A DNA stretch of 64,000 bases. It comes from Desulfobacteraceae bacterium. Lineage in GTDB: Bacteria; Desulfobacterota; Desulfobacteria; Desulfobacterales; Desulfobacteraceae. The position numbers were made by a program, and so were the translations under genes. Positions 34,534 through 43,641 of this stretch are shown here, in pieces. The notes below the pieces were generated by a model that was not told the origin of the DNA, did not search any database, and was given only the letters and a program-made list of their open reading frames with translations. The stretch is from NCBI GenBank assembly GCA_016744295.1, contig JADGEQ010000014.1, positions 1 through 64,000 on the forward strand, given 5' to 3'. Position 1 is the stretch's first letter. Every line of letters begins with the position of its first letter.

Positions 34534-35478
34534 ATGTTTTGGTCAAAAAAAAGAAAGTTCTTATCCTTAAACCAAATGTTTTTAGCCTCAACCATGAAAT
34601 CAAAGATAATATTTACTTGTGGTTTTATCCTGATGATTGGACTGATATCGGGATGTGCTAGGTGGAAACCATCCTGGAATATGGCAGAAAATGTGGGTAA
34701 GAAACATGTGATAGATGGGTACCTGAAAAAAGCACAAGAAATACAGAAGGGTGCAGATTCAAAAATAAAAATAGAGAATGCCATCTCCCTGTATCAAAAA
34801 ACGCTGGATAAAGATCCTAAAAATTACACTGCGCTTACATCCCTGGGTCAGCTCTATATTCTTAAAGCCGCCGGCTACACCCAGGATTCATTTGAAAAAA
34901 AAAACCTATATAAAAAAGCAGTTCGCCTGAATGAGTGGGCCATGTATACGAATTCTGATTTTAAGAATCTGGTTGAACAGGGCAAAACACCCTGGGAAGC
35001 GGTATCGGTATTGACCGATAAAGAGTTAGAAGCCATGTTTTTATGGGTGACAGCCATCCTGTATCAGTTCAAAGAGTGCATGTCCCTTCCCACCCAGATC
35101 CTGAATATAAAAATGATCCAATGGATCGGCCCTGTGTTAAATCATATGAAAAGCATTGACAGAACATGGGGAGGAGGTGCCATCCAATTTTCATTAAGTT
35201 TACACTATGGAATATTGCCAGGCTATATGGGAGGCAGTGATGAATTATCTTCAACATATCTTCAACAAGCGATTGAGATCGGACCGGATTGGCTGCTGGG
35301 AAAATGGGGTCGTGCAAAATATTTCCATGTGATGCAAAAAAATAAAACTGGATTTATAGAAGATCTGCAATGGGTGCTAGCACAGGATCCTGATCTGATG
35401 AAGGATGAATATGCCTGGAAAATCTACTTCCAGGATGATGCCCGCCGGAGCCTGGATGAAATTGATTCATACTTTTAG
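34534..35478 (+). CDS. TatT-like (TRAP transporter T-component family) lipoprotein
   Basis: A 314-residue lipoprotein with lipobox I-S-G-C41 after a long charged N-region. The mature part is all-helical: an N-terminal TPR-like pair (ENAISLYQKTLDKDPKNYTALTSLGQLYILKA) and, further on, the signature HMKSIDRTWGGGAIQFSLSLHYGILPGYMGGS, then the C-terminal LQWVLAQDPDLMKDEYAWKIYFQDDARRSL. This matches the TatT family, trimeric periplasmic TPR lipoproteins known from TRAP transport systems in Treponema. No TRAP permease or binding protein is nearby; the partners here are two hydrolase lipoproteins. The ATG follows ggagg. An alternative start at 34594 has no ribosome-binding site. Confidence 0.75.
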   Translation: MFWSKKRKFLSLNQMFLASTMKSKIIFTCGFILMIGLISGCARWKPSWNMAENVGKKHVIDGYLKKAQEIQKGADSKIKIENAISLYQKTLDKDPKNYTALTSLGQLYILKAAGYTQDSFEKKNLYKKAVRLNEWAMYTNSDFKNLVEQGKTPWEAVSVLTDKELEAMFLWVTAILYQFKECMSLPTQILNIKMIQWIGPVLNHMKSIDRTWGGGAIQFSLSLHYGILPGYMGGSDELSSTYLQQAIEIGPDWLLGKWGRAKYFHVMQKNKTGFIEDLQWVLAQDPDLMKDEYAWKIYFQDDARRSLDEIDSYF

Positions 35479-35492
35479 TTGAGGAATTTTAT

Positions 35493-36263
35493 ATGAAACA
35501 TTCTGTGAAATTCGTATTTGGTATTTTATTCTGCACTTATTTGATTTTACCGGGGTGTTCTTTATCAACGAAAGGCCCTGTGAAAACCAGTTGGTATGAA
35601 TCGATTCCTGAAATTAAACCAAACCTTATTGTATTCCTGCGAGGGATGGGAGGAGCAAGCAAATGTCTTTTTAGTCCCCATGACTGTTTTGATAAAAAAG
35701 GATTTGTTTCAGCTGTTCGTGAACGCAATTTGCCCTTTGATATGGTAGCACCTGATTTACACTTCGGCTATTACAGGGACCGGACATTTGTAGACCGTTT
35801 AAAAAAGGATATCATACAGCCTGCTCAAAACAAAGGGTACAAAAATATCTGGCTGGTGGGTGTTTCAATGGGTGGTTTGGGGTCACTGTTTTATCTGAAA
35901 GCTCATCCTGACGATATTGAAGGGGTTGTCATGTTGGGTCCCTTTCTGGGAGACGATGATATTCTCGAGCAAATAATCGTGGCTGGCGGACTTGATTCCT
36001 GGGAACCCGGTGCATATGACAAGGAAGAGCAGTGGCAAAAAGATATCTGGTCTTTTTTAAAAGGATACCCCCATAATGACCCACAGGAATCCCCCCTGTT
36101 TTTAGGGCTTGGAAAAGATGACTATTACCAGAAGGGACAATCCCTTCTGGCGACCTATCTACCTTCGGATAAAGTTGTAAAAATTAATGGAAAACATAGA
36201 TTTTCAACATTTTATAAGCTCTGGGAGTTGTTTTTAGAAAAGGACATATTAAGAACTAATTAA
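35493..36263 (+). CDS. Putative alpha/beta-hydrolase lipoprotein
   Basis: A 256-residue envelope protein with a lipobox L-P-G-C22 and an alpha/beta-hydrolase fold. The order is: strand and oxyanion region LIVFLRGMGGASKCLF, then nucleophile elbow VGVSMGGLGS near residue 128 (Ser in GxSxG), an acid strand LFLGLGKDDYY near residue 205, and a closing His in GKHRFSTFYKLW. All three catalytic residues can therefore be placed. A cysteine pair (C53, C59 region) could form a disulfide, consistent with a periplasmic location. The substrate is unknown; lipase or esterase activity is the simplest reading. It starts 14 bases after the TatT-like gene, behind gagga. Confidence 0.8.
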   Translation: MKHSVKFVFGILFCTYLILPGCSLSTKGPVKTSWYESIPEIKPNLIVFLRGMGGASKCLFSPHDCFDKKGFVSAVRERNLPFDMVAPDLHFGYYRDRTFVDRLKKDIIQPAQNKGYKNIWLVGVSMGGLGSLFYLKAHPDDIEGVVMLGPFLGDDDILEQIIVAGGLDSWEPGAYDKEEQWQKDIWSFLKGYPHNDPQESPLFLGLGKDDYYQKGQSLLATYLPSDKVVKINGKHRFSTFYKLWELFLEKDILRTN

Positions 36264-36292
36264 TTCTATTCTGATACTAGGAATATGTCGTT

Positions 36293-37276
36293 ATGTATAG
36301 TGTTCGGAAACACACACAAATTTGGTCATCTCTTTTAATTGGTATCCTTTGCCTGGCGTGTTCAACCAAACAAGTGGTTATGGATTTTGAACCAATCATT
36401 CATGAAAACCTCCCTGTTCCCAATTTGGAAATCACAATTCCTGGAATGTCAAATTGTACCAATGTCAATGATAATATGCTTAAACTGAATACGATAGAGC
36501 CTGTGGTTATTATTGTTCACGGATGCTACTCGTCTGCTGCCAATTACAATGCTCTTGCCAAGGTGTTCGCCTTTCATGGCCAGCAAAGTATATGTTTTAA
36601 TTATAATTATCGTGACAGCATGATGAAAAGTTCCTCTCTACTGATAAAAGCAATTGCACAGCTTTCCGAGCCCATGGAAAATAGGAAGTTCATTATCATC
36701 GGTCATAGCCAGGGTGGTCTGGTGGCTCGTAAGGCTCTTATTAAAGAACGAGAAGACTCGCTTATCGGGCAAGTCCAGGATTTAGACTTGGAATTAATTA
36801 CCATCTCTTCGCCTTTTGCTGGTATTAGATCAGCTGATCATTGCGGAAAACGGATTTATCTTTTTCTGACCCTGGGATTGCAGATACCCATTTGTAAGAT
36901 GCTATCGGGGGATAAATGGGATGAGATTACATCATACTCAGATTATATCAGAGAACCGGGACACTTAATTCCTGAAGTTCAAAATTTTTTCCAAATGATC
37001 ACAAATGAAAAAGATTCCTGCCGACAAGTGGATGGGAATGGTCAATGCCTGGAAGATGACTATGTGTTCAGCCTGGAAGAGCAATATTATCATAAAATAG
37101 CCTCATCTCCAAAGGTAACACAAATTGAGATCAAGGCAGGACACACAGAAATTATAGGAAATCAGATCTACTCACCGGTAAAATTGATCCAATCATTACA
37201 GACCATTGGAATTCTAAAGCCCACACCGGAAGAAAAAATCGTATTGTTTAGCAAGATGTTAAACTACCTTTATTAG
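36293..37276 (+). CDS. Putative lipase-like alpha/beta-hydrolase lipoprotein
   Basis: A 327-residue protein with a hydrophobic N-terminus ending at C23 (ACSTK; the lipobox is not perfect). It has an alpha/beta-hydrolase core: PVVIIVHGCYSSAANYNAL at about residue 75, an acid Asn/Tyr-rich strand, then IIGHSQGGLVARKAL near residue 140, a GHSQGG nucleophile elbow typical of lipases and esterases that act on acyl lipids. A late His in KAGHTEIIG may complete the triad. It differs in sequence from the preceding hydrolase, so the pair is not a simple tandem duplication. It follows that gene by 29 bases. No substrate can be assigned. Confidence 0.78.
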   Translation: MYSVRKHTQIWSSLLIGILCLACSTKQVVMDFEPIIHENLPVPNLEITIPGMSNCTNVNDNMLKLNTIEPVVIIVHGCYSSAANYNALAKVFAFHGQQSICFNYNYRDSMMKSSSLLIKAIAQLSEPMENRKFIIIGHSQGGLVARKALIKEREDSLIGQVQDLDLELITISSPFAGIRSADHCGKRIYLFLTLGLQIPICKMLSGDKWDEITSYSDYIREPGHLIPEVQNFFQMITNEKDSCRQVDGNGQCLEDDYVFSLEEQYYHKIASSPKVTQIEIKAGHTEIIGNQIYSPVKLIQSLQTIGILKPTPEEKIVLFSKMLNYLY

Positions 37277-37765
37277 AAGGATTTATCCACCATAGTTGCA
37301 AGGTATTTTAACAAAAAAAAATAACCTCTTCAATAGACTCCCAATCCTTCCACTGTGATCTGTCTCTAATATGAGGTATTGGAAGGCCAATATTCAATGA
37401 TTCAGATTGTGTCTGCAAAAGTCTTTGAAAAAACGTTAGGTCAAAAAGTTAGAAATTACAAAAATTTTATATGATTTGAGCAAGTTTCCTCCTGAGCATA
37501 TATGGTATCAAGCTTGACGAGCAAACTTTCCAATTGGGCGACCGTTTCCAAAATAATGAATAATCGGACTGTGGGGCGTCAAAAAAGACGTTCTGTTTGG
37601 GGACCTACTGAACCGCAGTTCACAGATTTTTAGTGTAGTAGATTATAGAACCTGTAGGAATTGTTCAAGCAGTACGCTGAAATCTACCCCGGCCGGTAGG
37701 GGCTCTTACCGAAAACTGCTGATTTGACATTCCCAAGCTTACCGATATATACTCCACCCCACTGA
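37277..37765. other. Intergenic region between lipoprotein operon and recJ
   Basis: About 490 bases without a gene. It has several small hairpins (ctacc/ggtag at 37684-37699, cgtc/gacg at 37577-37590) and the right-hand copy of the flanking motif (37685-37722). It looks like the debris of insertion elements rather than a leader. The recJ promoter must lie at its end; no clear promoter is visible. Confidence 0.5.
37685..37722 (+). repeat. Right flanking repeat of the lipoprotein trio
   Basis: taccccgg (37685-37692) and accgaaaactgctga (37708-37722) repeat the blocks at 34329-34363 in the same orientation. The spacer differs by three bases. Confidence 0.5.
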
Positions 37766-39475
37766 ATGGAAACAAAACTCACATATGCACACCCTGACCC
37801 CCAGGGGGTTGAAAAACTTTCCCATAAGATTGGCTGTCATCGGGTAATTGCCTCACTGCTGTATGATCGGGGGATCCAAACCCCTGAAAAAGCACAATTT
37901 TTCCTGGAACCCACTTTTAAAGAGTTAAAAGATCCTTTTACCCTTGCGGATATGGACAGGGCAGTTGAACGAATCCACAGGGGGGTATTCAACCGAGAAA
38001 AAATTCTGATTTTCGGAGATTTCGATGCCGACGGGGTGACAGCAACCTCACTTTTTATTGATTTTTTTGCCCATGTGGATGCCGATGTAACCTGGTATAT
38101 TCCCCATAGAATAAAGGAGGGGTACAGCCTTCATCCTCCCCATATAACAATGGCCGTTGAGAGATCAGCGGACCTGATCATAACCGTGGATTGCGGGATA
38201 GGCGCAATAGAAGCCGTAGAAGCCGCCCTTCTTGAAGACATAGATGTCATCATCACCGACCACCATGAACCAGGAGAGTCTCTTCCCAATGCCACGGCTG
38301 TGATCAATCCCAAAAGAACGGATTGCCCTTCCGGGCTTGACTACCTGGCAGGGGTTGGGGTTGCTTTTTATCTGGTCATGGCCCTTAGAAAACATTTCAG
38401 GGACAAGGGTTTCTGGGAAGAAATTGAAGAACCCAATCTTTTAAGATATCTGGATCTTTTTGCCATTGGAACCATTGGCGATATGGTCCCCCTGGTCCAT
38501 GACAACCGAGTGTTGTGCATGGCCGGGTTAAAGCAAATGCGAAAAGGAGAAAGGCCGGGCATTCTTGCCCTGGCTAGGGTTTGCAGAATTGATCCCAAAC
38601 GCTTGGATTCAGATGATATCTCCTTTAAACTGGTTCCAAGGATAAATGCTGCCGGCAGGATATCCCACGCCAGAATCTGCGTCAGCCTTTTAACAGCAGC
38701 CAATCTCCATGAAGCCCAAACAACCGCAACCCTCCTGGATGAACTCAACTTAAAACGCCAGCAGATAGAACGGGAAATTGTCCTGAATATTGAACACCGT
38801 ATTTCAAGGGACCCTGCCCTTCTGGAAAATCATTTGCTGGTATTATGCGATTCCCGATGGAATCAGGCGGTTTTGGGCATTGCCGCATCCAGACTTTCCA
38901 GAAAATATGTGTGCCCGGTTGTCCTGCTGTCCCAGACAGAAACACTTGCCATGGGTTCTTGCAGAAGCATCAATAGGATCAATATTCACCAGGCCCTTGC
39001 TGAAAACGGGCATTTATTAGAAAGATTCGGAGGACATACCATGGCAGCCGGTCTGGCCCTGAAAAAAGAGAATATTGATACCCTTAGGTCCGGTATTATT
39101 GCCCACTTAAAAAATAACTACATTGAGGATGATTTTTTAAAACAACTTCAAATAGACGCGCAACTTGATGCTGAAGATATCACCTTTAACCTGGCAAAGG
39201 CAATTGACGGGTTAAGACCCTTTGGCACGGCAAATCCTGAACCTGTTTTTCTCTGCCGCCGCCTCAGGGTAATTTCCTCCTACATCATTGGCAACCTTCA
39301 TAGAAAAATGACATTGCAGGGTGCTGATTCTCCCTCGGACCATTGTATTGAGGCCTTTCACTTTAATATCGGGGACACAAAGAATCCGCCGGAGTACTAT
39401 GACAAGCTCGTATTTAAGCTAAAAATCAACAAATTCAAACCCATTGCTGCACAAATAATTATCGAAGATTTTTAG
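37766..39475 (+). CDS. recJ: Single-stranded-DNA-specific exonuclease RecJ
   Basis: A 569-residue DHH phosphoesterase. Motif I is GDFDADGVTATS (84-95), motif III is the DHH triplet at 165-167 (TDHHEPG), and the DHHA1 domain ends with FGGHTMAAGLAL near residue 425. RecJ degrades single-stranded DNA 5-prime to 3-prime in recombination and mismatch repair. The length is standard for the family and the C-terminal OB-fold is present (residues 470-569). The ATG at 37766 has no strong ribosome-binding site, so expression may be low. A short hypothetical gene follows. Confidence 0.95.
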   Translation: METKLTYAHPDPQGVEKLSHKIGCHRVIASLLYDRGIQTPEKAQFFLEPTFKELKDPFTLADMDRAVERIHRGVFNREKILIFGDFDADGVTATSLFIDFFAHVDADVTWYIPHRIKEGYSLHPPHITMAVERSADLIITVDCGIGAIEAVEAALLEDIDVIITDHHEPGESLPNATAVINPKRTDCPSGLDYLAGVGVAFYLVMALRKHFRDKGFWEEIEEPNLLRYLDLFAIGTIGDMVPLVHDNRVLCMAGLKQMRKGERPGILALARVCRIDPKRLDSDDISFKLVPRINAAGRISHARICVSLLTAANLHEAQTTATLLDELNLKRQQIEREIVLNIEHRISRDPALLENHLLVLCDSRWNQAVLGIAASRLSRKYVCPVVLLSQTETLAMGSCRSINRINIHQALAENGHLLERFGGHTMAAGLALKKENIDTLRSGIIAHLKNNYIEDDFLKQLQIDAQLDAEDITFNLAKAIDGLRPFGTANPEPVFLCRRLRVISSYIIGNLHRKMTLQGADSPSDHCIEAFHFNIGDTKNPPEYYDKLVFKLKINKFKPIAAQIIIEDF

Positions 39476-39483
39476 AATTTTAC

Positions 39484-39513
39484 TTGAAAATACCCCCATT
39501 TTTATACTATAGT
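39484..39513 (+). promoter_or_regulatory. Possible promoter of the small gene after recJ
   Basis: TTGAAA (39484-39489), an 18-base spacer and TATAGT (39508-39513). Transcription would start near 39520, about 40 bases before the ATG. Plausible, but AT-rich surroundings make chance matches easy. Confidence 0.35.
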
Positions 39514-39562
39514 ACCTGCTTAGTATTTAATATTTTTTTTTGTTACTTTTAAGGATAAATCA

Positions 39563-39988
39563 ATGGCCAAAAATTTTTACTCCGGAAACAGAGAATCAAA
39601 GCTTCTTTCAAAAATCGAATCCTCAAAAGAACGGGAAAGAATCAAAACCATCAGCACCATTCGGGATAACATTGATGTATTCAGCAGCAAGGTTTCCATG
39701 AAACTCATTGAGTCAGGGCTGATTGAAACTGTCAGCAAATCCAGTATCGAAAACCAAATTGCCCGGTGCCTGGATACCATGGTCAAGTCAGAGGATTTTG
39801 ATATCGATTATATGGTGGCCCCTCTTAGATCACTTATCTCCAACCCCAATATTGCCAGTCTTTACTTAACGGTTTTTGTCGTTGAAAAGCTTCTTGAACA
39901 CAAGGATGTCATTGATGTATACGGCAGCGATGAAGACATTTACTATTGTATTCAAAAAGAGTTGACAGCTCTCATGGCGAGTGCATAA
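39563..39988 (+). CDS. Conserved-looking hypothetical protein
   Basis: A 141-residue, wholly helical, cytoplasmic protein with no signal peptide, membrane segment or catalytic motif. The N-terminus is basic (NRESKLLSKIESSKERERIKT), and the middle (IENQIARCLDTMVKSEDFDIDYMVAPLRSLISNPN) suggests helix bundles. It has good codon use like the neighbouring genes, a shine sequence aagga eight bases before the ATG, and a possible promoter of its own. I do not recognise a family. It could function with RecJ or be independent. Confidence 0.7.
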   Translation: MAKNFYSGNRESKLLSKIESSKERERIKTISTIRDNIDVFSSKVSMKLIESGLIETVSKSSIENQIARCLDTMVKSEDFDIDYMVAPLRSLISNPNIASLYLTVFVVEKLLEHKDVIDVYGSDEDIYYCIQKELTALMASA

Positions 39989-40042
39989 GCTAGGGTTACG
40001 GCGATAATCTTAACCTTAATTAGAAACAAGAAATCTGCCCTG

Positions 40043-40095
40043 GCTGGCCATTGATTCGTTTGGCAAATCTATTTGCAGATCTATTATGGGCCAGC
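40043..40095. terminator. Nested inverted repeat between convergent genes
   Basis: GCTGGCC (40043-40049) pairs with GGCCAGC (40089-40095), and within the loop GCAAAT (40063-40068) pairs with ATTTGC (40071-40076). It lies between two convergent genes and may act as a bidirectional terminator, though no T tract follows. Confidence 0.4.
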
Positions 40096-40102
40096 GACGA
40101 AA

Positions 40103-40885
40103 CTATTTGTGAACATGGGGGTGTTTTCCATGCTTGTGGATGTGTTCATGGTGGTGTACATGAATTTCATCATCTGTTAAGATTTTACCGCTATCCATGG
40201 AATAAACGCGGTCTGTAACAGCGCTGAGAAAATCAAATTCATGGGAAATTACAAAATAGGTAATATCCAGATTTTTTAAAATATGGATCAACTTTTCCTT
40301 GACCGCCGTATCCAGTCCGGCCGTGGGCTCATCCAAAAGAAGAATCGCAGGGGACATGGCCAGGACGGCAGCCAGGGCCACCAGCCGTTTTTGCCCCCCG
40401 CTCAACCGGTGTGTCACACTTTGTTCAAATTCCTCAATACCAAGATTTTTAAGAATATTTCTGGATGCGTCAATGGCCTGATGCCTTGAATACCCCAGGT
40501 TCAGAGGCCCAAAGGCCACATCATCCAAAACCGTGGGACAAAACAATTGGTCATCGGAATCCTGGAATAAAAGCCCCACCCTGGAACGGATACGGGTAAA
40601 ATCCTTTTCAGTTTTCATGGGAGACCCCAACACCTCGATCCCCCCCTCTTCAGGCTTGCACAGCCCCATAATCGTATGGAGCAGCGTTGTTTTACCACTG
40701 CCGTTGGGTGCCATCATCCCGATCCGATCTCCGGTCCTAATATCAAGGTTGAGACAATCCAGCACCCGGGTCTTGGATCCTGGATATGAAAATGAAATAT
40801 TTGTAAGTTTGATAATACTGGGTCTATCTTCAAGGTTATTGCTTTCAATTTGACTTGCGGGCATATGGGTCGTCCTTATATCCAT
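40103..40885 (-). CDS. cbiO: Nickel/cobalt ECF transporter ATP-binding protein
   Basis: A 260-residue ABC ATPase with Walker A APNGSGKTT (59-67), signature LSGGQKRLV near residue 163 and Walker B ILLLDEPTAGLD near residue 184. It powers the ECF-type metal transporter whose membrane parts are encoded just upstream. The last 25 residues hold eleven histidines (VHHHEHIHKHGKHPHVHK), probably a Ni/Co-binding tail that buffers or senses metal at the cytoplasmic face. It starts 20 bases after cbiQ. Whether the substrate is nickel or cobalt cannot be decided from the ATPase. Confidence 0.93.
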   Translation of the reverse strand: MDIRTTHMPASQIESNNLEDRPSIIKLTNISFSYPGSKTRVLDCLNLDIRTGDRIGMMAPNGSGKTTLLHTIMGLCKPEEGGIEVLGSPMKTEKDFTRIRSRVGLLFQDSDDQLFCPTVLDDVAFGPLNLGYSRHQAIDASRNILKNLGIEEFEQSVTHRLSGGQKRLVALAAVLAMSPAILLLDEPTAGLDTAVKEKLIHILKNLDITYFVISHEFDFLSAVTDRVYSMDSGKILTDDEIHVHHHEHIHKHGKHPHVHK

Positions 40886-40905
40886 GCTAATTTTATCCAG
40901 ACCAA

Positions 40906-41658
40906 TTACATCCAGTGTTCAATTGTGACAAGCAGTGTACCTGCCAGTATCATCATGCCTAAAAACGGATAGTTTAATCCATTGGGAGGATAAACGTCAA
41001 GGGTATGAAATTTTTGTTGGAACCCCCGGCAGCGCATGGCATGGTAAACCCGCTTGGCCCGAAAGGATGCCCTGACAAAGAGCATCCCCGCAAGAAAGGC
41101 ATAGGTTTTATAGGAATGCAAATTGGTTCCCGGCTTAAACCCCCTGAACTTTGCCGCCCTGAGCAAGCGAATATACTCGCCCTGGATCACAGCAATGTAC
41201 CGATAGGTCATGAGAAGCAGAAACACCAGCTTATCCGGAACCTGCAACTGATGAAGACCAGATCCCAGAGAAGAGATTGAAATGGTGGCAACCAATGATG
41301 AAAATATCAATAAAATTGAAATGGATTTGAGGGTAATTTTGGCGCTTAGAAGGATTCCCTGGGAGGAAGCCGTCAGCCACCCGTATTGAAAAAGAATATC
41401 GCCTTTAAATGTCAGGGGAAGAAAAATCCAGATCATCAAAAGAAACCAAAACAAAGGACGCAGTCTTTTTGCCAGTTCGTTTATGGACAGCCTTGCCAAC
41501 AGGGTCAGTGCAAACGAGAGAATCAGATACCCCAGTCCCACCATAAGATTATCACACAATGCCGCTGCAATGGACAGAAAAGAAGACGCCAGTATCCGAA
41601 TTTTCGGGTCCAGTCCGTGGATGGGTGAATCGCCTTCTGCCAGAGTATTATCAAGCAC
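40906..41658 (-). CDS. cbiQ: Nickel/cobalt ECF transporter transmembrane protein
   Basis: A 250-residue membrane protein with about five hydrophobic segments, the EcfT component that couples CbiO to the substrate-binding CbiM. The two Ala-Arg-Gly-type coupling motifs appear as LRAAKFRGFKPG and YHAMRCRGFQQ near the middle and end. The start is a GTG overlapping the stop of the preceding gene by one base. It is part of the five-gene metal cassette. Confidence 0.92.
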   Translation of the reverse strand: MLDNTLAEGDSPIHGLDPKIRILASSFLSIAAALCDNLMVGLGYLILSFALTLLARLSINELAKRLRPLFWFLLMIWIFLPLTFKGDILFQYGWLTASSQGILLSAKITLKSISILLIFSSLVATISISSLGSGLHQLQVPDKLVFLLLMTYRYIAVIQGEYIRLLRAAKFRGFKPGTNLHSYKTYAFLAGMLFVRASFRAKRVYHAMRCRGFQQKFHTLDVYPPNGLNYPFLGMMILAGTLLVTIEHWM

Positions 41659-42149
41659 TATGACACATCTCTTTTTCTTTTTTTAATCCGGGCCGCCACA
41701 AATGCTATTCCGAATATCACAGCAATCCCCCCTGCAATCCTTGCCAGGGAGGGATCTTTTTCAATCAATTGTTTTTCAGCCATTTTTTTTTCCAAATTTT
41801 CAGGGTTGGGCTTTTCAACAAGCTCATTTTTGGAAATGGTCCAGCTAGCAGAGTGCCCGGTTCCGGCGTTCAGACCGACAATCAAATCCGAATCCAGGTC
41901 ATCCGGAAGGCTGAAGGAATACAGCCCATGATCGTCGGTGATTCCCTGGTGAATCAAAACCCCCTTGGGGTTTGTCACATTTATCACACACTTTTTTGCC
42001 GGCCGGTCGGATCCAAAACTGCCCTCTATATGGATACGCCCCTGTTCCACCCATGCAAAAACAATAACCTTGTGGGCCAGAGCGATTGCGCTTGACATGA
42101 TTAAGCTGACAACCACAAGAAGTGTTATTTTATATATTGGTTTTCCCAT
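41658..42149 (-). CDS. NikL-like auxiliary component of the metal transporter
   Basis: A 163-residue protein with an N-terminal signal anchor, an Ig-like/carboxypeptidase-regulatory domain (VIVFAWVEQGRIHIEGSF, then GVLIHQGITDDHGLYSFSLP) and a C-terminal transmembrane helix followed by KKRKR. This topology is that of NikL in NikKLMQO-type nickel transporters, where NikK and NikL are extracytoplasmic subunits. It sits between cbiM and cbiQ, the expected position. Confidence 0.82.
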   Translation of the reverse strand: MGKPIYKITLLVVVSLIMSSAIALAHKVIVFAWVEQGRIHIEGSFGSDRPAKKCVINVTNPKGVLIHQGITDDHGLYSFSLPDDLDSDLIVGLNAGTGHSASWTISKNELVEKPNPENLEKKMAEKQLIEKDPSLARIAGGIAVIFGIAFVAARIKKRKRDVS

Positions 42150-42228
42150 TTATTATTCCGATTTAGTTGGTCTGTTCAATTAGCCGGTTCAATTATCCGG
42201 TTCAATTTTCCGGCCACATCTTACCAAT

Positions 42229-42831
42229 TTATTTTTTTTGGGGTATTATTTCCGGATAAACTTTCAACAGAAAAGAGACGCAAAATCCGGTTATTATCCC
42301 CTCAATTACCATCACCGGCACATGGGCGGAAATGATGGCAATACAGGTTTTAAGAAAATCTTCATTGGTAAACCACAGGGCAATGCCCATGAGCAATGAA
42401 GAAAGGGCAATTGAGAAAAACCCGGCCAAGAAACCGCCAACAAAGGTCAGCCGCGGAGATTTGCCCAGCAGGGGCAAAAAAAGATAGTGCACAAGAACCG
42501 CCGGGGCAGCCATGATAACGGCATTGACTCCCAGGGCAGTTAATCCGCCATATTGAAAAAACAGGGATTGAAGCACCAGGGCCGTCAGGATTGCCGGAAA
42601 TGCAGCCAGCCCTAAAAGCAGGCCCACAACACCGTTTAAAATCAAATGCACACTGACAGGTCCGATATTCACATGGATCAATGATGCGACAAAAAAAGCA
42701 GAGGCCAGAATTGCCACATGAACCATCTGATCATAATCAATTTTTTTTAACCCAATTGTTGTCCCGGCAATTGCAATGACAGCACCTGCCGCCAATACCG
42801 GTCCGGATAAAACACCTTCAGAAATATGCAT
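42229..42831 (-). CDS. cbiM: Nickel/cobalt ECF transporter substrate-binding protein CbiM
   Basis: A 200-residue membrane S-component. I start it at the ATG at 42831 because the family needs a free N-terminal Met-His (here MHISEG) whose amine and imidazole bind the metal; a TTG nine codons upstream would bury it. Further conserved features are the SVHLILNGVVGLLLG segment near residue 60 and the pair LSSLLMG. The start lies 4 bases after the NikK-like gene ends. Metal-bound CbiM docks on CbiQO for import. Confidence 0.92.
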   Translation of the reverse strand: MHISEGVLSGPVLAAGAVIAIAGTTIGLKKIDYDQMVHVAILASAFFVASLIHVNIGPVSVHLILNGVVGLLLGLAAFPAILTALVLQSLFFQYGGLTALGVNAVIMAAPAVLVHYLFLPLLGKSPRLTFVGGFLAGFFSIALSSLLMGIALWFTNEDFLKTCIAIISAHVPVMVIEGIITGFCVSFLLKVYPEIIPQKK

Positions 42832-42835
42832 AATT

Positions 42836-43618
42836 TTATTTTTCCTGCCATTTTTCAAACTTCACCCAAAGAACAGCTCCAAGCTCTATATCCTTTTTTT
42901 CACCATTGTGCATCATTTTTTTATCCGAGGTGGAAAGAGCGGCAAAGCCCCACCAGCCAGAAACAGGAGCACAATATGAAAAAACGCCGTTTTGATCGGC
43001 CTTGATGGTCTGGGTGATCATATACTCTGTTGGCGCAACCGCTGTTTTATCCTGGTTATAATATTCTATCTCAATTTCGGCATGGGGAACCGGTTTTCCA
43101 TCCAATTTGACAACCCCCTGGAACAGATTACCCGCATACAATCCAAAGGGCCTGGACAAAGGAATGATCTCAGTTTTCAACCCAACTTCTTCATCCCATC
43201 CGCCATCGTCTCCAAAGGCCGCCACAATGGTTTTGGTATAGTGAATAATAAAACAATCCTCAGCCGGCTCCCAATAGGCAGTCGGCTCCATGACAAACGC
43301 CATGGCCCCTGGTCTTTTAACAGGATAGGTCATGGTCCAGGCCGGCTTGTCCATAACGCTCATGGGTACAAGCTTTTCTGCAATCTCTTGTTTTTTTCCA
43401 TTTTTAACCACAAAAAAGGCTTTCGGCTTTACCAATTCCATGCCAATGTTTTCAAAGGGATGGGAAAATGAAAGGTCCAGTTTTATTTCCCGTTTATCAT
43501 TTTGCATCACCATATTGTCCGAGGGAATCACCATCCCGTAATGGGAAAAACAATTAGTTGTAAAAAGGAATGCCAGGGTTATCGTCAAAATGGAAGCGAC
43601 CACTATTTTAGAGTTCAT
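42836..43618 (-). CDS. DUF4198 (NikK-like) periplasmic metal-transport protein
   Basis: A 260-residue secreted protein with a signal peptide ending at CFS-H, so the mature N-terminus would carry HYGMVIPS, a His-first arrangement seen in metal-handling DUF4198 proteins. The fold is beta-rich with a late Trp/Tyr-rich segment (YCAPVSGWWGFAAL). It matches NikK, the extracytoplasmic partner in nickel ECF systems. I chose the ATG at 43618, directly behind aaaggagag; the frame extends ten codons further upstream. It heads the cassette NikK-CbiM-NikL-CbiQ-CbiO. Confidence 0.85.
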   Translation of the reverse strand: MNSKIVVASILTITLAFLFTTNCFSHYGMVIPSDNMVMQNDKREIKLDLSFSHPFENIGMELVKPKAFFVVKNGKKQEIAEKLVPMSVMDKPAWTMTYPVKRPGAMAFVMEPTAYWEPAEDCFIIHYTKTIVAAFGDDGGWDEEVGLKTEIIPLSRPFGLYAGNLFQGVVKLDGKPVPHAEIEIEYYNQDKTAVAPTEYMITQTIKADQNGVFSYCAPVSGWWGFAALSTSDKKMMHNGEKKDIELGAVLWVKFEKWQEK

Positions 43619-43641
43619 TTTACTCTCCTTTAAAAAACAAA

